Of a stretch of DNA of 55,476 bases, positions 1 to 7,725 are shown piece after piece. Each line of letters begins with the position of its first letter. Within the stretch, counting starts at the first letter, position 1. The position numbers and the translations under genes were made by a program. The notes beneath the pieces are model-generated. The model was not told the DNA's origin. It saw only the letters and a program-made list of their open reading frames with translations, and did not search any database. Source of the stretch: Clostridia bacterium. Lineage in GTDB: Bacteria > Bacillota > Clostridia > Oscillospirales > CAG-272. The stretch spans positions 1-55,476 of the forward strand of contig JAFVTS010000001.1 in assembly GCA_017503105.1 (NCBI GenBank), in the 5' to 3' direction.

Positions 1-45
1 ATGTATTCAGTTGACCGATACTAATAGACCGAGGGCTTGAACAAC
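1..45 (+). rRNA. 23S ribosomal RNA, 3' end (partial)
   Basis: The first 45 bases contain the conserved 23S 3'-terminal segment (ACTAATAGACCGAGGGCTTGA), which lies before the 3' end of bacterial large-subunit rRNA. The gene runs in from the left edge of the window. The exact mature 3' end cannot be fixed from sequence alone. No 5S rRNA follows within the next several hundred bases, so the operon ends here or carries its 5S elsewhere. Confidence 0.93.
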
Positions 46-155
46 TGTTTTGTATACCGAAACAACTTCAAGCATCTAAACTTTGAGCTTTTCGTTTCTC
101 CTTATTCGGTTTTCAATCGGCATTTGCTAAAACGAATGCTTTAATATATTTGGAG

Positions 156-184
156 TCCTGCAAGACGCAGGGCTTTTTGTTTTA
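156..184 (+). terminator. Rho-independent terminator of the rRNA operon
   Basis: CCTGC (157-161), a five-base loop and GCAGG (167-171) form a short GC stem followed directly by a T-rich tract (CTTTTTGTTTT). It lies about 110 bases after the 23S end, with no recognisable 5S or tRNA between. Confidence 0.75.
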
Positions 185-645
185 TATAAGGAAAGGGAAC
201 GATTGATAAGTGCGCGCCTTTATGAAGATTTGAACACGTTCGTTTATGAATGCAAGCATCCAGCACTACCGTATTCAAATCTTCCGCGCTCCCGAAGGAG
301 CGCGTCGGCGGGGAGCTGAGTTCCGAAAACGGCAAGAAAAAGCGGAGCAGAGAGCTGTTCCGCGTTTATTTTTTATTTGGATGTTAAGCCGTCCGCTTCA
401 CCGAACGCCCCATTTTCGCGCGGACGGCTTATATACGCTTGCCGCGCTCTTCGCTCTCGCTTCGTGACGCTTACGCGCCACCCGTGTCGCATAACTGCGC
501 CACTCGCGCGCCTGCGGTATGGACAAACGCCTTAAACGGGATCATCGCAAAAACGCGAAATTTGCATAAGAAAATTAGATAACGATGTGGCAATAGATAT
601 GGATGAAAGTTTTGCAAAAACGCCGAGTCGGTTGCAGAAAGTTAG
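185..645. other. Gene-poor spacer after the rRNA operon
   Basis: I see no convincing gene. The stretch is locally GC-rich and rich in CGC/GCG words, so open frames occur by chance. It holds a perfect 12-base inverted repeat (listed separately) and two copies of the word GCAAAAACG (547-555 and 614-622). That word also occurs in the promoters of the large surface-protein genes further on. Confidence 0.6.
385..431. repeat. Perfect 12-base inverted repeat
   Basis: TAAGCCGTCCGC (385-396) is exactly complementary to GCGGACGGCTTA (420-431), with a 23-base loop. There is no T-tract after it, so it is not a standard terminator. It could be a folded RNA remnant, a protein site, or a leftover of a mobile element. 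Confidence 0.7.
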
Positions 646-855
646 ATGACGGTATGGAGCAAAAAGTTAGTCGAGGGAGAGGCGAAATTTGATCCTGAGA
701 AGGTAAAAAAGCCACAGAAAATAATAACATTTAATGTAGTGCCTGATCAATATTTGAATATTCCCTTCAAAAGAGCAAAATCTCTTGACAAACGGAGTTT
801 TTGTATGTATAATAATCTTGCAAATTTGCGACAGAGAGCGATGAAGGGGTTTTAA
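646..855 (+). CDS. Possible 69-residue hypothetical protein or gene relic
   Basis: An open frame of 69 codons ends two bases before the HAD hydrolase start. The product is lysine-rich and I recognise no family. There is no clear ribosome binding site before the ATG at 646. The frame just upstream (about 583-648) also reads as plausible protein up to a stop at 646-648, which suggests remains of a longer decayed gene. It might instead be translated and coupled to the next gene. Confidence is low. Confidence 0.25.
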   Translation: MTVWSKKLVEGEAKFDPEKVKKPQKIITFNVVPDQYLNIPFKRAKSLDKRSFCMYNNLANLRQRAMKGF

Positions 856-857
856 TT

Positions 858-1526
858 ATGAGCATCAAGGGCGCGATTTTTGATATGGACGGGACGCTTG
901 TGGATTCTCTCGGCGTTTGGGAAGAAATCTGGTCGGGGCTTGGAGCAAGATATAAGGACGACCCTGCTTTCCATCCCGACGAAAGCATAGACAAAGCTTG
1001 CAGAACTATGACGCTATCCGAGGATATGCATCTTATACACAAAGAATTTGGCTTCGGTGAGTCGGCAGATGAGCTTTTTGATTTTGTGATGGAGCTTTGC
1101 GTAGATTATTATAAGGAGAAGGTAGAGCTCAAAGCGGGCGTGGAAGAGTTCCTTGAATATTTGAAAGTCTTGGGAGTTAAGATGTGCCTCGCGACGGCAT
1201 CACCCATAGTTTTCGTCGATATAGCGCTTGACAAACTTGATATAAGGAAGTATTTTGACTCGATCTTAAGCTGCGAGGAGGTAGGGAAGAACAAGGCATT
1301 CCCCGACGTTTTTCTTGAAGGTATGCGCAGAATCGGATGCGAGCTTTCCAATACGTGGGTCTTCGAGGATTCGCTCACTTCAATAGAAACGGCGACGGCT
1401 GCGGGATTCAAGACTGTCGGCATTTATGACCGGAACAATTTCGGCGCGGAGCGTGTGGCGAAGATCGCGACCGAGTACGTCGGCGCGGACGGCTCTTTCC
1501 GAGAACTCATAGGGAAAATCAAATAA
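858..1526 (+). CDS. HAD-superfamily hydrolase (beta-phosphoglucomutase-like)
   Basis: This 222-residue protein belongs to the haloacid dehalogenase superfamily, cytosolic Mg-dependent phosphatases or phosphomutases acting on small phosphorylated sugars or nucleotides. Motif I is FDMDGT near residues 8-13, with the nucleophile Asp followed two residues later by the acid/base Asp. A helical cap follows. Motif II is in ATASP (about 114-118), the lysine of motif III is near GKNKAFPDVF, and motif IV is VFEDS. The order and length match the subfamily with a cap between motifs I and II, as in beta-phosphoglucomutase and sugar phosphatases. An AAGGGG ribosome binding site lies 9 bases before ATG 858. 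A terminator follows the gene, so it is probably transcribed without the next gene. The exact substrate cannot be read from sequence. Confidence 0.9.
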   Translation: MSIKGAIFDMDGTLVDSLGVWEEIWSGLGARYKDDPAFHPDESIDKACRTMTLSEDMHLIHKEFGFGESADELFDFVMELCVDYYKEKVELKAGVEEFLEYLKVLGVKMCLATASPIVFVDIALDKLDIRKYFDSILSCEEVGKNKAFPDVFLEGMRRIGCELSNTWVFEDSLTSIETATAAGFKTVGIYDRNNFGAERVAKIATEYVGADGSFRELIGKIK

Positions 1527-1547
1527 TGCGGCACAAAGCGTGCAAAG

Positions 1548-1580
1548 CAGAGGAAGAACGGGGTTCTTTCTCTGTTTTTT
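1548..1580 (+). terminator. Rho-independent terminator after the HAD hydrolase
   Basis: CAGAGGAAGAAC (1548-1559) pairs with GTTCTTTCTCTG (1563-1574) with one G-U pair, and TTTTTT follows. Confidence 0.85.
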
Positions 1581-1629
1581 ATATGAGCTCTGCCGTGCTA
1601 AGCTTATAATATGAAAGAATGGAGCTTTT

Positions 1630-1740
1630 GTGAAGAATTTTAGATAAGAAATGTTTTAAAACTTTACGATTTATGTAATTCTTGCAAAAACGTTTACGAT
1701 TTTGTATTGCCAAAAAGGTGTAAATATGTTATCATATAAT
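1630..1740 (+). promoter_or_regulatory. Promoter region of the first giant lyase-like gene; shared operator block
   Basis: A TATAAT box sits at 1735-1740 but the -35 position (about 1712-1717) is AAAAAG-like, so the promoter probably needs an activator. Upstream, bases 1660-1703 are identical to 7577-7620 in front of the next giant gene. This block holds two direct copies of TTTACGAT (1663-1670 and 1693-1700), 30 bases apart, and the word GCAAAAACGTTT between them. Direct repeats suit AraC-family binding, and the AAACGTTT core also resembles LacI-family sites. The regulator is inferred, not shown. Confidence 0.7.
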
Positions 1741-1777
1741 ACGGAGAAATTTTAGTTAATAAAAGAAAGGGTTTGTT

Positions 1778-4700
1778 ATGAAAATGACGAAAAACGCTTT
1801 TAAACCGTTAGTTATATCATTAACGGCGGTGCTGCTATTGGTGCTTGCGCTTCTTTGCATTGATTCGAGCGCAGAGAAAAAAGCGATAACCGAGAATGAG
1901 CCGTGTATCGAGCTGCTCTCCGAAGAAGAGGTTACGCTTATCTCTAAAGGAGAGTCTAACAGATACAAGATAATCTACGTTTCCGATGCGGAAAACGGAG
2001 ATAACGCGCTCGCCGTAGATCTCAGAAAGAAGATCTATTCCACCCTCAAAGTTAATCTTACGCTCAATTTTGACACAGACGCGCGAGAGAGTGAGCACGA
2101 GATCCTTCTCGGAAACACAAACAGAGCTATTTCCGCCGAGCTTTACGATATCGTAAGCGCTGCGGCGAACGCAGGTGAATATCTTGCGGCGGCTATTATG
2201 TATGCTGACGGCAAGCTCGCGTTCGTTGCTTCGAGCACGGAGGCTTACGAGTATTATTCGGATATGATCTTCGATTTCATATCGGAGGACGGCTTTACCG
2301 TTCCGAGTGATCTTTTCATTCTTAACACGAAGCTTTATTCCGAATATCTTGAAGATAAAAAGGCTGCCGAGGAGGCGGAAAAAGAGGCTGCAAGACAGAA
2401 GAGAATCGACGAGCTTCTTGCTATTCAAGCGGCGTTCACGCAGGAGCAGTTCGGTGAATATAAGCCTATGATCGGAGAGAACGGATATTACCAGACTAAT
2501 CCTTACGAAGATCCGTGGGTTTATCCCGTGTACGGTCAGCATCCGCGTCTTTTCATTAACGAGTGGGACCTTGATACTATTCGCGAGATACTCGCTGATC
2601 CTGAATACGCAGGGCTTGCGGAGAATTTTTGGAGCCTTGCAAACGATGACATAAACAACGGCGTCCTTGAGGATACCGTTCATAAACCGTCGGGCAAAAT
2701 TTACAGATATAACTACCATTATAACCACTGTATGGTTGCAAAAGCTCTTGCATACCTTCTGACGGGTGATGAGATTTACGCCCTTGAGGCTATCGTCGGC
2801 ATCAAGAACAGTATGCTGACGTTCTTTATGATTCCCGAGGTCGATGCCGACACGTATGCGGGTGCATCCAACATACTTTATGCACTTTCTTTCGTATACG
2901 ATTGGTGTCACGACTACCTCACCGATGCGGATAAGGCACAGATCATCGCGGGCGTTCCCAATCACATTTTCACCGAGCTTGAGTTCTCGTATCCTCCGAC
3001 GAATATGAGCTACGTCAACGGACACGGCACAGGACCTCAGTTCCTTCGTGATTTTATGGTTATGGCAAACGCTTTTGCTGACGAGTGCCCCGATTGGTGG
3101 GATCTCATCGTGGGAAGATACTTCGAGCAGTATTTCCCTGTTGGTGATGCTACGTTCGGCAAAGGTTGGGTTTCACAGGGTACTGCAAACTATGCATACA
3201 ACAAGCTTTCGACTCAGCTAAAATCCACGGTTTCGATCTACACCGCGACAGGTGAGATCTTCTTCGATTCCGAGGCGAACGAAAGCGCCTACTTCCTTAT
3301 GAGCCACACTATGCCGAGAACGGGGCTCTTCTTCCCGACGGGTGACGGTGGAAGAACTCCGGATGGATCTTACCGCGCTTGGGAATATGGTCCGTATCTT
3401 TTAGCGGCGGCACTGTACAGAGACCCTACGATGTTTGCGTACGCGAAGGATCACAGTGAAGGATTCACGATTTACAGATCCACTTCTATCACGGCGCCTT
3501 CTCCGGCACTTATTCTCGCGTTGATGTCATTATATCTTCGTGACGCTGAGGATACAGGTGAGAACCCATACGATAAAATTGATACTATTCAGTATTTCGA
3601 TTTTCCTGCAGGTCAGATGACCGCCCGCGACTCTTGGACGGATGATGCCGCCGTTGTTCTTATGAAGATCGGCAACCTCACGATGGCGAATCACGATAAC
3701 CACGATTACGGCACATTCCAGATATATTATAAAGGTCTGCTCGCGTGTAGCTCTGGTGCTTATAAGCACTACGGCGGAAATACGCATATGTATTACCTTC
3801 AGGCGACCGTTTCATCAAACGGACTTCTGGTATTTAATCCGTCACTGTCAGGTGACGATCCCGCAAAACCACAGACGTATTTTTATTCCGGCGGACAAAG
3901 AACCAAAGTAGACCCAAAAAATCTTGATCAACTGCTTAACGGTGATTGCACGATGGGAACAACTATCGGAGCATCACTCGGCTATACAAACGATGGTAAG
4001 GCGGAGTACGGATACATAGCGGGTGATCTTACTAATGCTTATGCGGAGAACACGGTCAAATACTTAAGCAGAAGTATGCTTACACTCTACACGGGCGATG
4101 CAGACTTCCCGATGCTCTTCTTTACCTACGACACTATTACGCCCGTTGATCCCGAATTTGAGAGAACGTATCTTCTCCATACCGTTAAAGAACCCGAGAT
4201 AGACGAGGCTACCCTTTCTGCTACGATAGTAGAGGGTGATGGAAAAATGCACGTGCAGTCGCTCTTCGGTGCTATGGAATTCGAGAAGATCGGCGGCCCC
4301 GGCAAGGCGTATTGGATCAACGGCAAAAACTGTGTAGACGAGTATAACGATGACGATTCTGCGGACGTAATCTGGGGCAGAATAGAGTACAGAGCCTCGG
4401 GCGAGGAAACCACGAGAATGCTCACGGCGATGTACGTTACAGACGCGGATAACGAGAAAACGCTTGATATAGACAAGTATGAATCGGATGATTTCCACGC
4501 CGCAGCGTTTAGTGACAAGATCGTTTTGTTCGCAAAGAGCGAAGAAGAACTTATTTACAAGGAATCTTCAATAAATATTGATAGGCAGGGGCTTTGTAAG
4601 TATTACGTTTCCGGCGTGGAATCGGGAACGTGGAACGTGTGTGTTGACGGCATTCGCGTGGCGCACGCTTACGCCTCGGAGGGTGAAGGCTTCATAACCT

Positions 4701-7432
4701 TTACTGCGCCTGCAGGTGAAATTGTTCTTACCCCCGGTACTGACGTTATAGGCGCAAACGGAGGAAAGATACAATATTCTACGGGCGGCGGTATTCTTCC
4801 CGCCGATGCACCCTTCTTCTATAACAACGATTACGAGGTATTTCTTCCCGAAACTCTTACCAAAGATGACGGCACGTTCTTAGGCTGGTATACATCTCCG
4901 ACCTTCGAGCCCGAAACGCTTGTGACAAAGGTGCCGCAAGGCATTAAGGGTACCTTCAGAGTCTATGCAAAGTGGCTCAACATTTACATTGACGAAAACT
5001 TCGAGGGAAGGAGCCTCTATGCTTACGAAAAGAACGCGACCATAGGACGCATAACTACGGACGGCAGCAGCAAGCCCGGCTCGATCTATGAAATAAAGAC
5101 GGATGAAAATAACGTAAGCTATCTTCATTGGACTAAAGGAACAAAGGATTCGTCTTTGGGTGTCAACGGAGGCACTAGCGGAATTCATACATCTGCCGCG
5201 GACGACCTTTGCATATCCTTTACATTGAAGCTCGGCAGAGATGCGGATAAGCCTGTTTCAAAATCTGTAATAAGACTTATCGCGAATACTGACGTAAACG
5301 GTGTGGCACTTTCGTCTACCTCTAAGTTGGAATTCTTTAATATAACAAACGACGGTGTCATCAACTGCAAGGGCTCTCAGGTTGCGACACTTGAGGCAGG
5401 GAAGATAACGACACTTCGCTTTGTAGTTGACTTCGCTAATCTCGAGATAAGAGTCCACGATGAGGATTATAACCACATAGTTACAAAGACGTTTACTCTT
5501 CCGAAGGCAAACGGTGCCACCACGGGTGCTGAATTTATGAAGTGCTTCCAGAGGAGAATCCTTCATATTTACGGCAATACCGACGCAGAGAATCCCGACA
5601 GCACGCTCAGAATATACGGTATCAGAGTCGAGGACACCGACGTTCTGACGCCTAATATCCCCGTTCTTGAAAAACCCATCGTTTATGATCTTGGCGGCGG
5701 CGTGCTTCCGTTTGATGCACCGAGATCATTCTCCGAAACAGAGTCGGTAAAGCTTCCGATACCTATGAAGGCTAATTCCCAATTCCTTGGTTGGTATACG
5801 ACACCCACCTTCAAGGCTTCCTCGAAGATAGAGGAAATACCTCCCACATCTGCTGATGAATTCAAGGTCTACGCAAAGTGGTATACTGTGATCTATGAAG
5901 AGGATTATACCGAAACAGAGGTCGATGTAACCGAAGCGAGCAAAAGCGTAAGCGGTATAGGATACAATGCTTCGGGCAAGGCGGGCGCGACGTACGTCAC
6001 GAAAACCGATGAAAAGGGCATCAAATATCTCTCGTGGATAAACGGAACGAACGACCCTGCGCTCAGCATTGTCGGAACGGGAAATAACCTGACGAATACG
6101 ACCGCGTCGGAAATATCGTTTACGTTTACATTTGCCAAAGAACCCGGCAAAGAGATGCCGAATCTCGAAACACAATTCGTTGCCGGCGTGGATGTTTTAG
6201 GTAATAAACTTTCACCGACGGGGAAGGTAAACTTGTTTGCCACGAAAGACGGTAAAGTATATCTTAACGGTAAAACCGAGTTCGCTACCGTCACGGAAGA
6301 ACCTACCGTCATTCGCATAGCGGTTGATTTCGAAAGACTTGAAATGCGTGCTTATGACGAGTCCGGAGAGGTGATTGCAAGCAATTCGTTCTCAATACCT
6401 GCAACTACTAAAGCAACTACGGGCAAGGAGCTTATGACTTGCTTCAACTCAAGAATCCTCAACGTTCGCGGAAACACTGCAAGTGATGAAAGGGCATTCC
6501 GTATCTACGGCGTAAAGATCACCGAGGGTGATGAATTCAAGGTAGTATACGAGAACTCGATAGAGTACGTAACGGACGGCGGAGAGCTTCCGACCGACGC
6601 TCCGAAGCAGTATTCGAAGACTGAAGAAACTCTTCTTCCTATCCCGACTAAGAACGGCTCTGTGTTTGCAGGCTGGTACACGTCACCAACCTTCGAGGAG
6701 TCCACTCGTATAAGTGCGATCCCCACGGACGCGAATGACGATCCGTTTATCGTCTACGCAAAATGGAATAACACCATCTTCTCCGAGGATTACACCGAAT
6801 CCGAGATAGACGTAACGGAAACGAGCAAAAACGTAAGCGGTATAGGATACAATGCTTCGGGCAAGGCGGGCGCGTCTTTCGTCACTAAAACCGATGAAAA
6901 GGGCATCAAATATCTCTCGTGGATCAACGGAACGAACGACCCTGCGATCAGCATCGTCGGAACGGGTAGTAATCTGACGAATACGACCGCGTCGGAAATA
7001 TCGTTTACGTTCGTATTTGCCAAGGAGCAGGGTAAAGAGATGCCCAATCTTGAAGCACTGTTCGTTGCGGGAATTGACGTTTCGGGCAATAAGCTTTCAC
7101 CGACTTCAAAGATATCTTTGTTCGCCACGAGAGACGGTAAAGTATATCTTAACGGTAAAACCGAGTTCGCTACCGTCACGGAAGAACCTACCGTTATTCG
7201 CATAGCGGTTGATTTTGAAAGACTTGAAATGCGCGCTTATGACGAGGCAGGCGAGGTTATTGCAAGCAATTCCTTCTCCATACCCGCGGCAACGAATGCC
7301 GCAACGGGCAAGGAGCTTATGAAGTGCTTCAACTCAAGAATTCTCAATATTCGCGGAGTTAGCGCAGTCGATGAAAGAGCGTTCCGCGTCTACGGCATAA
7401 ATATCACCGAGGGTGACGTATTCAAAAAATAA
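1778..7432 (+). CDS. Giant secreted heparinase II/III-like protein with three InlB-type repeat/beta-sandwich units
   Basis: This 1884-residue protein has a signal peptide (cleavage probably near residue 32), an N-terminal domain of about 190 residues with the motif EHEILLGNTNR, then a heparinase II/III-like catalytic part. Landmarks are HPRLF (about 255), GHGTG (415-419), SQGTANYAY (466-474) and NHDNHDYGTFQIYYKG (about 638-653). The last resembles the H-x-x-x-D-x-G-x-F signature of this polysaccharide lyase fold. By family analogy the His of GHGTG and a Tyr of SQGTANYAY are candidates for catalysis; that is inference. The C-terminal half has three units, each an InlB/Listeria-Bacteroides repeat ending in GWYT...YAKW (about 992-1064, 1298-1368, 1594-1664) followed by a beta-sandwich of about 220 residues. 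No LPXTG, SLH or dockerin is visible, so surface retention is unexplained. ATG 1778 follows a GAAAGGG site. The substrate is unknown; a uronate-containing polysaccharide is likely. Confidence 0.82.
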   Translation: MKMTKNAFKPLVISLTAVLLLVLALLCIDSSAEKKAITENEPCIELLSEEEVTLISKGESNRYKIIYVSDAENGDNALAVDLRKKIYSTLKVNLTLNFDTDARESEHEILLGNTNRAISAELYDIVSAAANAGEYLAAAIMYADGKLAFVASSTEAYEYYSDMIFDFISEDGFTVPSDLFILNTKLYSEYLEDKKAAEEAEKEAARQKRIDELLAIQAAFTQEQFGEYKPMIGENGYYQTNPYEDPWVYPVYGQHPRLFINEWDLDTIREILADPEYAGLAENFWSLANDDINNGVLEDTVHKPSGKIYRYNYHYNHCMVAKALAYLLTGDEIYALEAIVGIKNSMLTFFMIPEVDADTYAGASNILYALSFVYDWCHDYLTDADKAQIIAGVPNHIFTELEFSYPPTNMSYVNGHGTGPQFLRDFMVMANAFADECPDWWDLIVGRYFEQYFPVGDATFGKGWVSQGTANYAYNKLSTQLKSTVSIYTATGEIFFDSEANESAYFLMSHTMPRTGLFFPTGDGGRTPDGSYRAWEYGPYLLAAALYRDPTMFAYAKDHSEGFTIYRSTSITAPSPALILALMSLYLRDAEDTGENPYDKIDTIQYFDFPAGQMTARDSWTDDAAVVLMKIGNLTMANHDNHDYGTFQIYYKGLLACSSGAYKHYGGNTHMYYLQATVSSNGLLVFNPSLSGDDPAKPQTYFYSGGQRTKVDPKNLDQLLNGDCTMGTTIGASLGYTNDGKAEYGYIAGDLTNAYAENTVKYLSRSMLTLYTGDADFPMLFFTYDTITPVDPEFERTYLLHTVKEPEIDEATLSATIVEGDGKMHVQSLFGAMEFEKIGGPGKAYWINGKNCVDEYNDDDSADVIWGRIEYRASGEETTRMLTAMYVTDADNEKTLDIDKYESDDFHAAAFSDKIVLFAKSEEELIYKESSINIDRQGLCKYYVSGVESGTWNVCVDGIRVAHAYASEGEGFITFTAPAGEIVLTPGTDVIGANGGKIQYSTGGGILPADAPFFYNNDYEVFLPETLTKDDGTFLGWYTSPTFEPETLVTKVPQGIKGTFRVYAKWLNIYIDENFEGRSLYAYEKNATIGRITTDGSSKPGSIYEIKTDENNVSYLHWTKGTKDSSLGVNGGTSGIHTSAADDLCISFTLKLGRDADKPVSKSVIRLIANTDVNGVALSSTSKLEFFNITNDGVINCKGSQVATLEAGKITTLRFVVDFANLEIRVHDEDYNHIVTKTFTLPKANGATTGAEFMKCFQRRILHIYGNTDAENPDSTLRIYGIRVEDTDVLTPNIPVLEKPIVYDLGGGVLPFDAPRSFSETESVKLPIPMKANSQFLGWYTTPTFKASSKIEEIPPTSADEFKVYAKWYTVIYEEDYTETEVDVTEASKSVSGIGYNASGKAGATYVTKTDEKGIKYLSWINGTNDPALSIVGTGNNLTNTTASEISFTFTFAKEPGKEMPNLETQFVAGVDVLGNKLSPTGKVNLFATKDGKVYLNGKTEFATVTEEPTVIRIAVDFERLEMRAYDESGEVIASNSFSIPATTKATTGKELMTCFNSRILNVRGNTASDERAFRIYGVKITEGDEFKVVYENSIEYVTDGGELPTDAPKQYSKTEETLLPIPTKNGSVFAGWYTSPTFEESTRISAIPTDANDDPFIVYAKWNNTIFSEDYTESEIDVTETSKNVSGIGYNASGKAGASFVTKTDEKGIKYLSWINGTNDPAISIVGTGSNLTNTTASEISFTFVFAKEQGKEMPNLEALFVAGIDVSGNKLSPTSKISLFATRDGKVYLNGKTEFATVTEEPTVIRIAVDFERLEMRAYDEAGEVIASNSFSIPAATNAATGKELMKCFNSRILNIRGVSAVDERAFRVYGINITEGDVFKK
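5887..7432 (+). repeat. Recent in-frame tandem duplication of a repeat/beta-sandwich unit (period 885 bases)
   Basis: Bases 5887-6547 and 6772-7432 are near-identical at an exact offset of 885 bases. Long runs of perfect identity include about 60 bases covering the segment that encodes KVYLNGKTEFATVTEEPT. Identity extends to synonymous positions, which points to a recent duplication or gene conversion. The first beta-sandwich of the same protein (about 4980-5650) is far more diverged. Confidence 0.9.
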
Positions 7433-7447
7433 AATCTCAGTTTAAAG

Positions 7448-7478
7448 CACGGACTTCAGAGTGGAGTCCGTGTTTTTT
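7448..7478 (+). terminator. Rho-independent terminator of the first giant gene
   Basis: CACGGACT (7448-7455) pairs with AGTCCGTG (7465-7472), followed by TTTTTT. The two giant genes are therefore separate transcription units. Confidence 0.88.
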
Positions 7479-7546
7479 GTATCAAGAGGTGTTTTTTCGT
7501 TATATGCGCTGTGCTTGGGCGTTTTTTAAACGTAAATAACGGTTTT

Positions 7547-7660
7547 GTGAAGAATTTCAGATGATAATTTTTTTGTAACTTTACGATTTATGTAATTCTT
7601 GCAAAAACGTTTACGATTTTATATTGCATAATAGATAAAAATATGATAGAATTATATTGC
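7547..7660 (+). promoter_or_regulatory. Promoter region of the second giant lyase-like gene; shared operator block
   Basis: Bases 7547-7627 align without gaps to 1630-1710, with 44 identical bases at 7577-7620. The TTTACGAT direct repeats are at 7580-7587 and 7610-7617. A weak -10 (TAGAAT at about 7647-7652, or TTATAT just after) occupies the same relative place as TATAAT in the first copy. A long untranslated leader of about 65 bases follows. Confidence 0.68.
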
Positions 7661-7725
7661 AAATTTATATTACTGTCATAATTATTCTCATAATGCTATG
7701 AGTTTGTAAGAAAGGGATGTTTGAA

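Noticed and set aside
246-467. A 73-codon frame after the rRNA terminator
   Set aside because: Arg-rich product in a GC-rich spacer, no ribosome site, and it overlaps the 12-base inverted repeat.
1835-3025. A 396-codon antisense frame inside the first giant gene, and similar ones at 9331-10476 and 36588-37589
   Set aside because: They lie wholly within well-supported genes, recur at equivalent places in paralogs, have no ribosome sites and yield low-complexity, Arg/Ile/Val-rich products.
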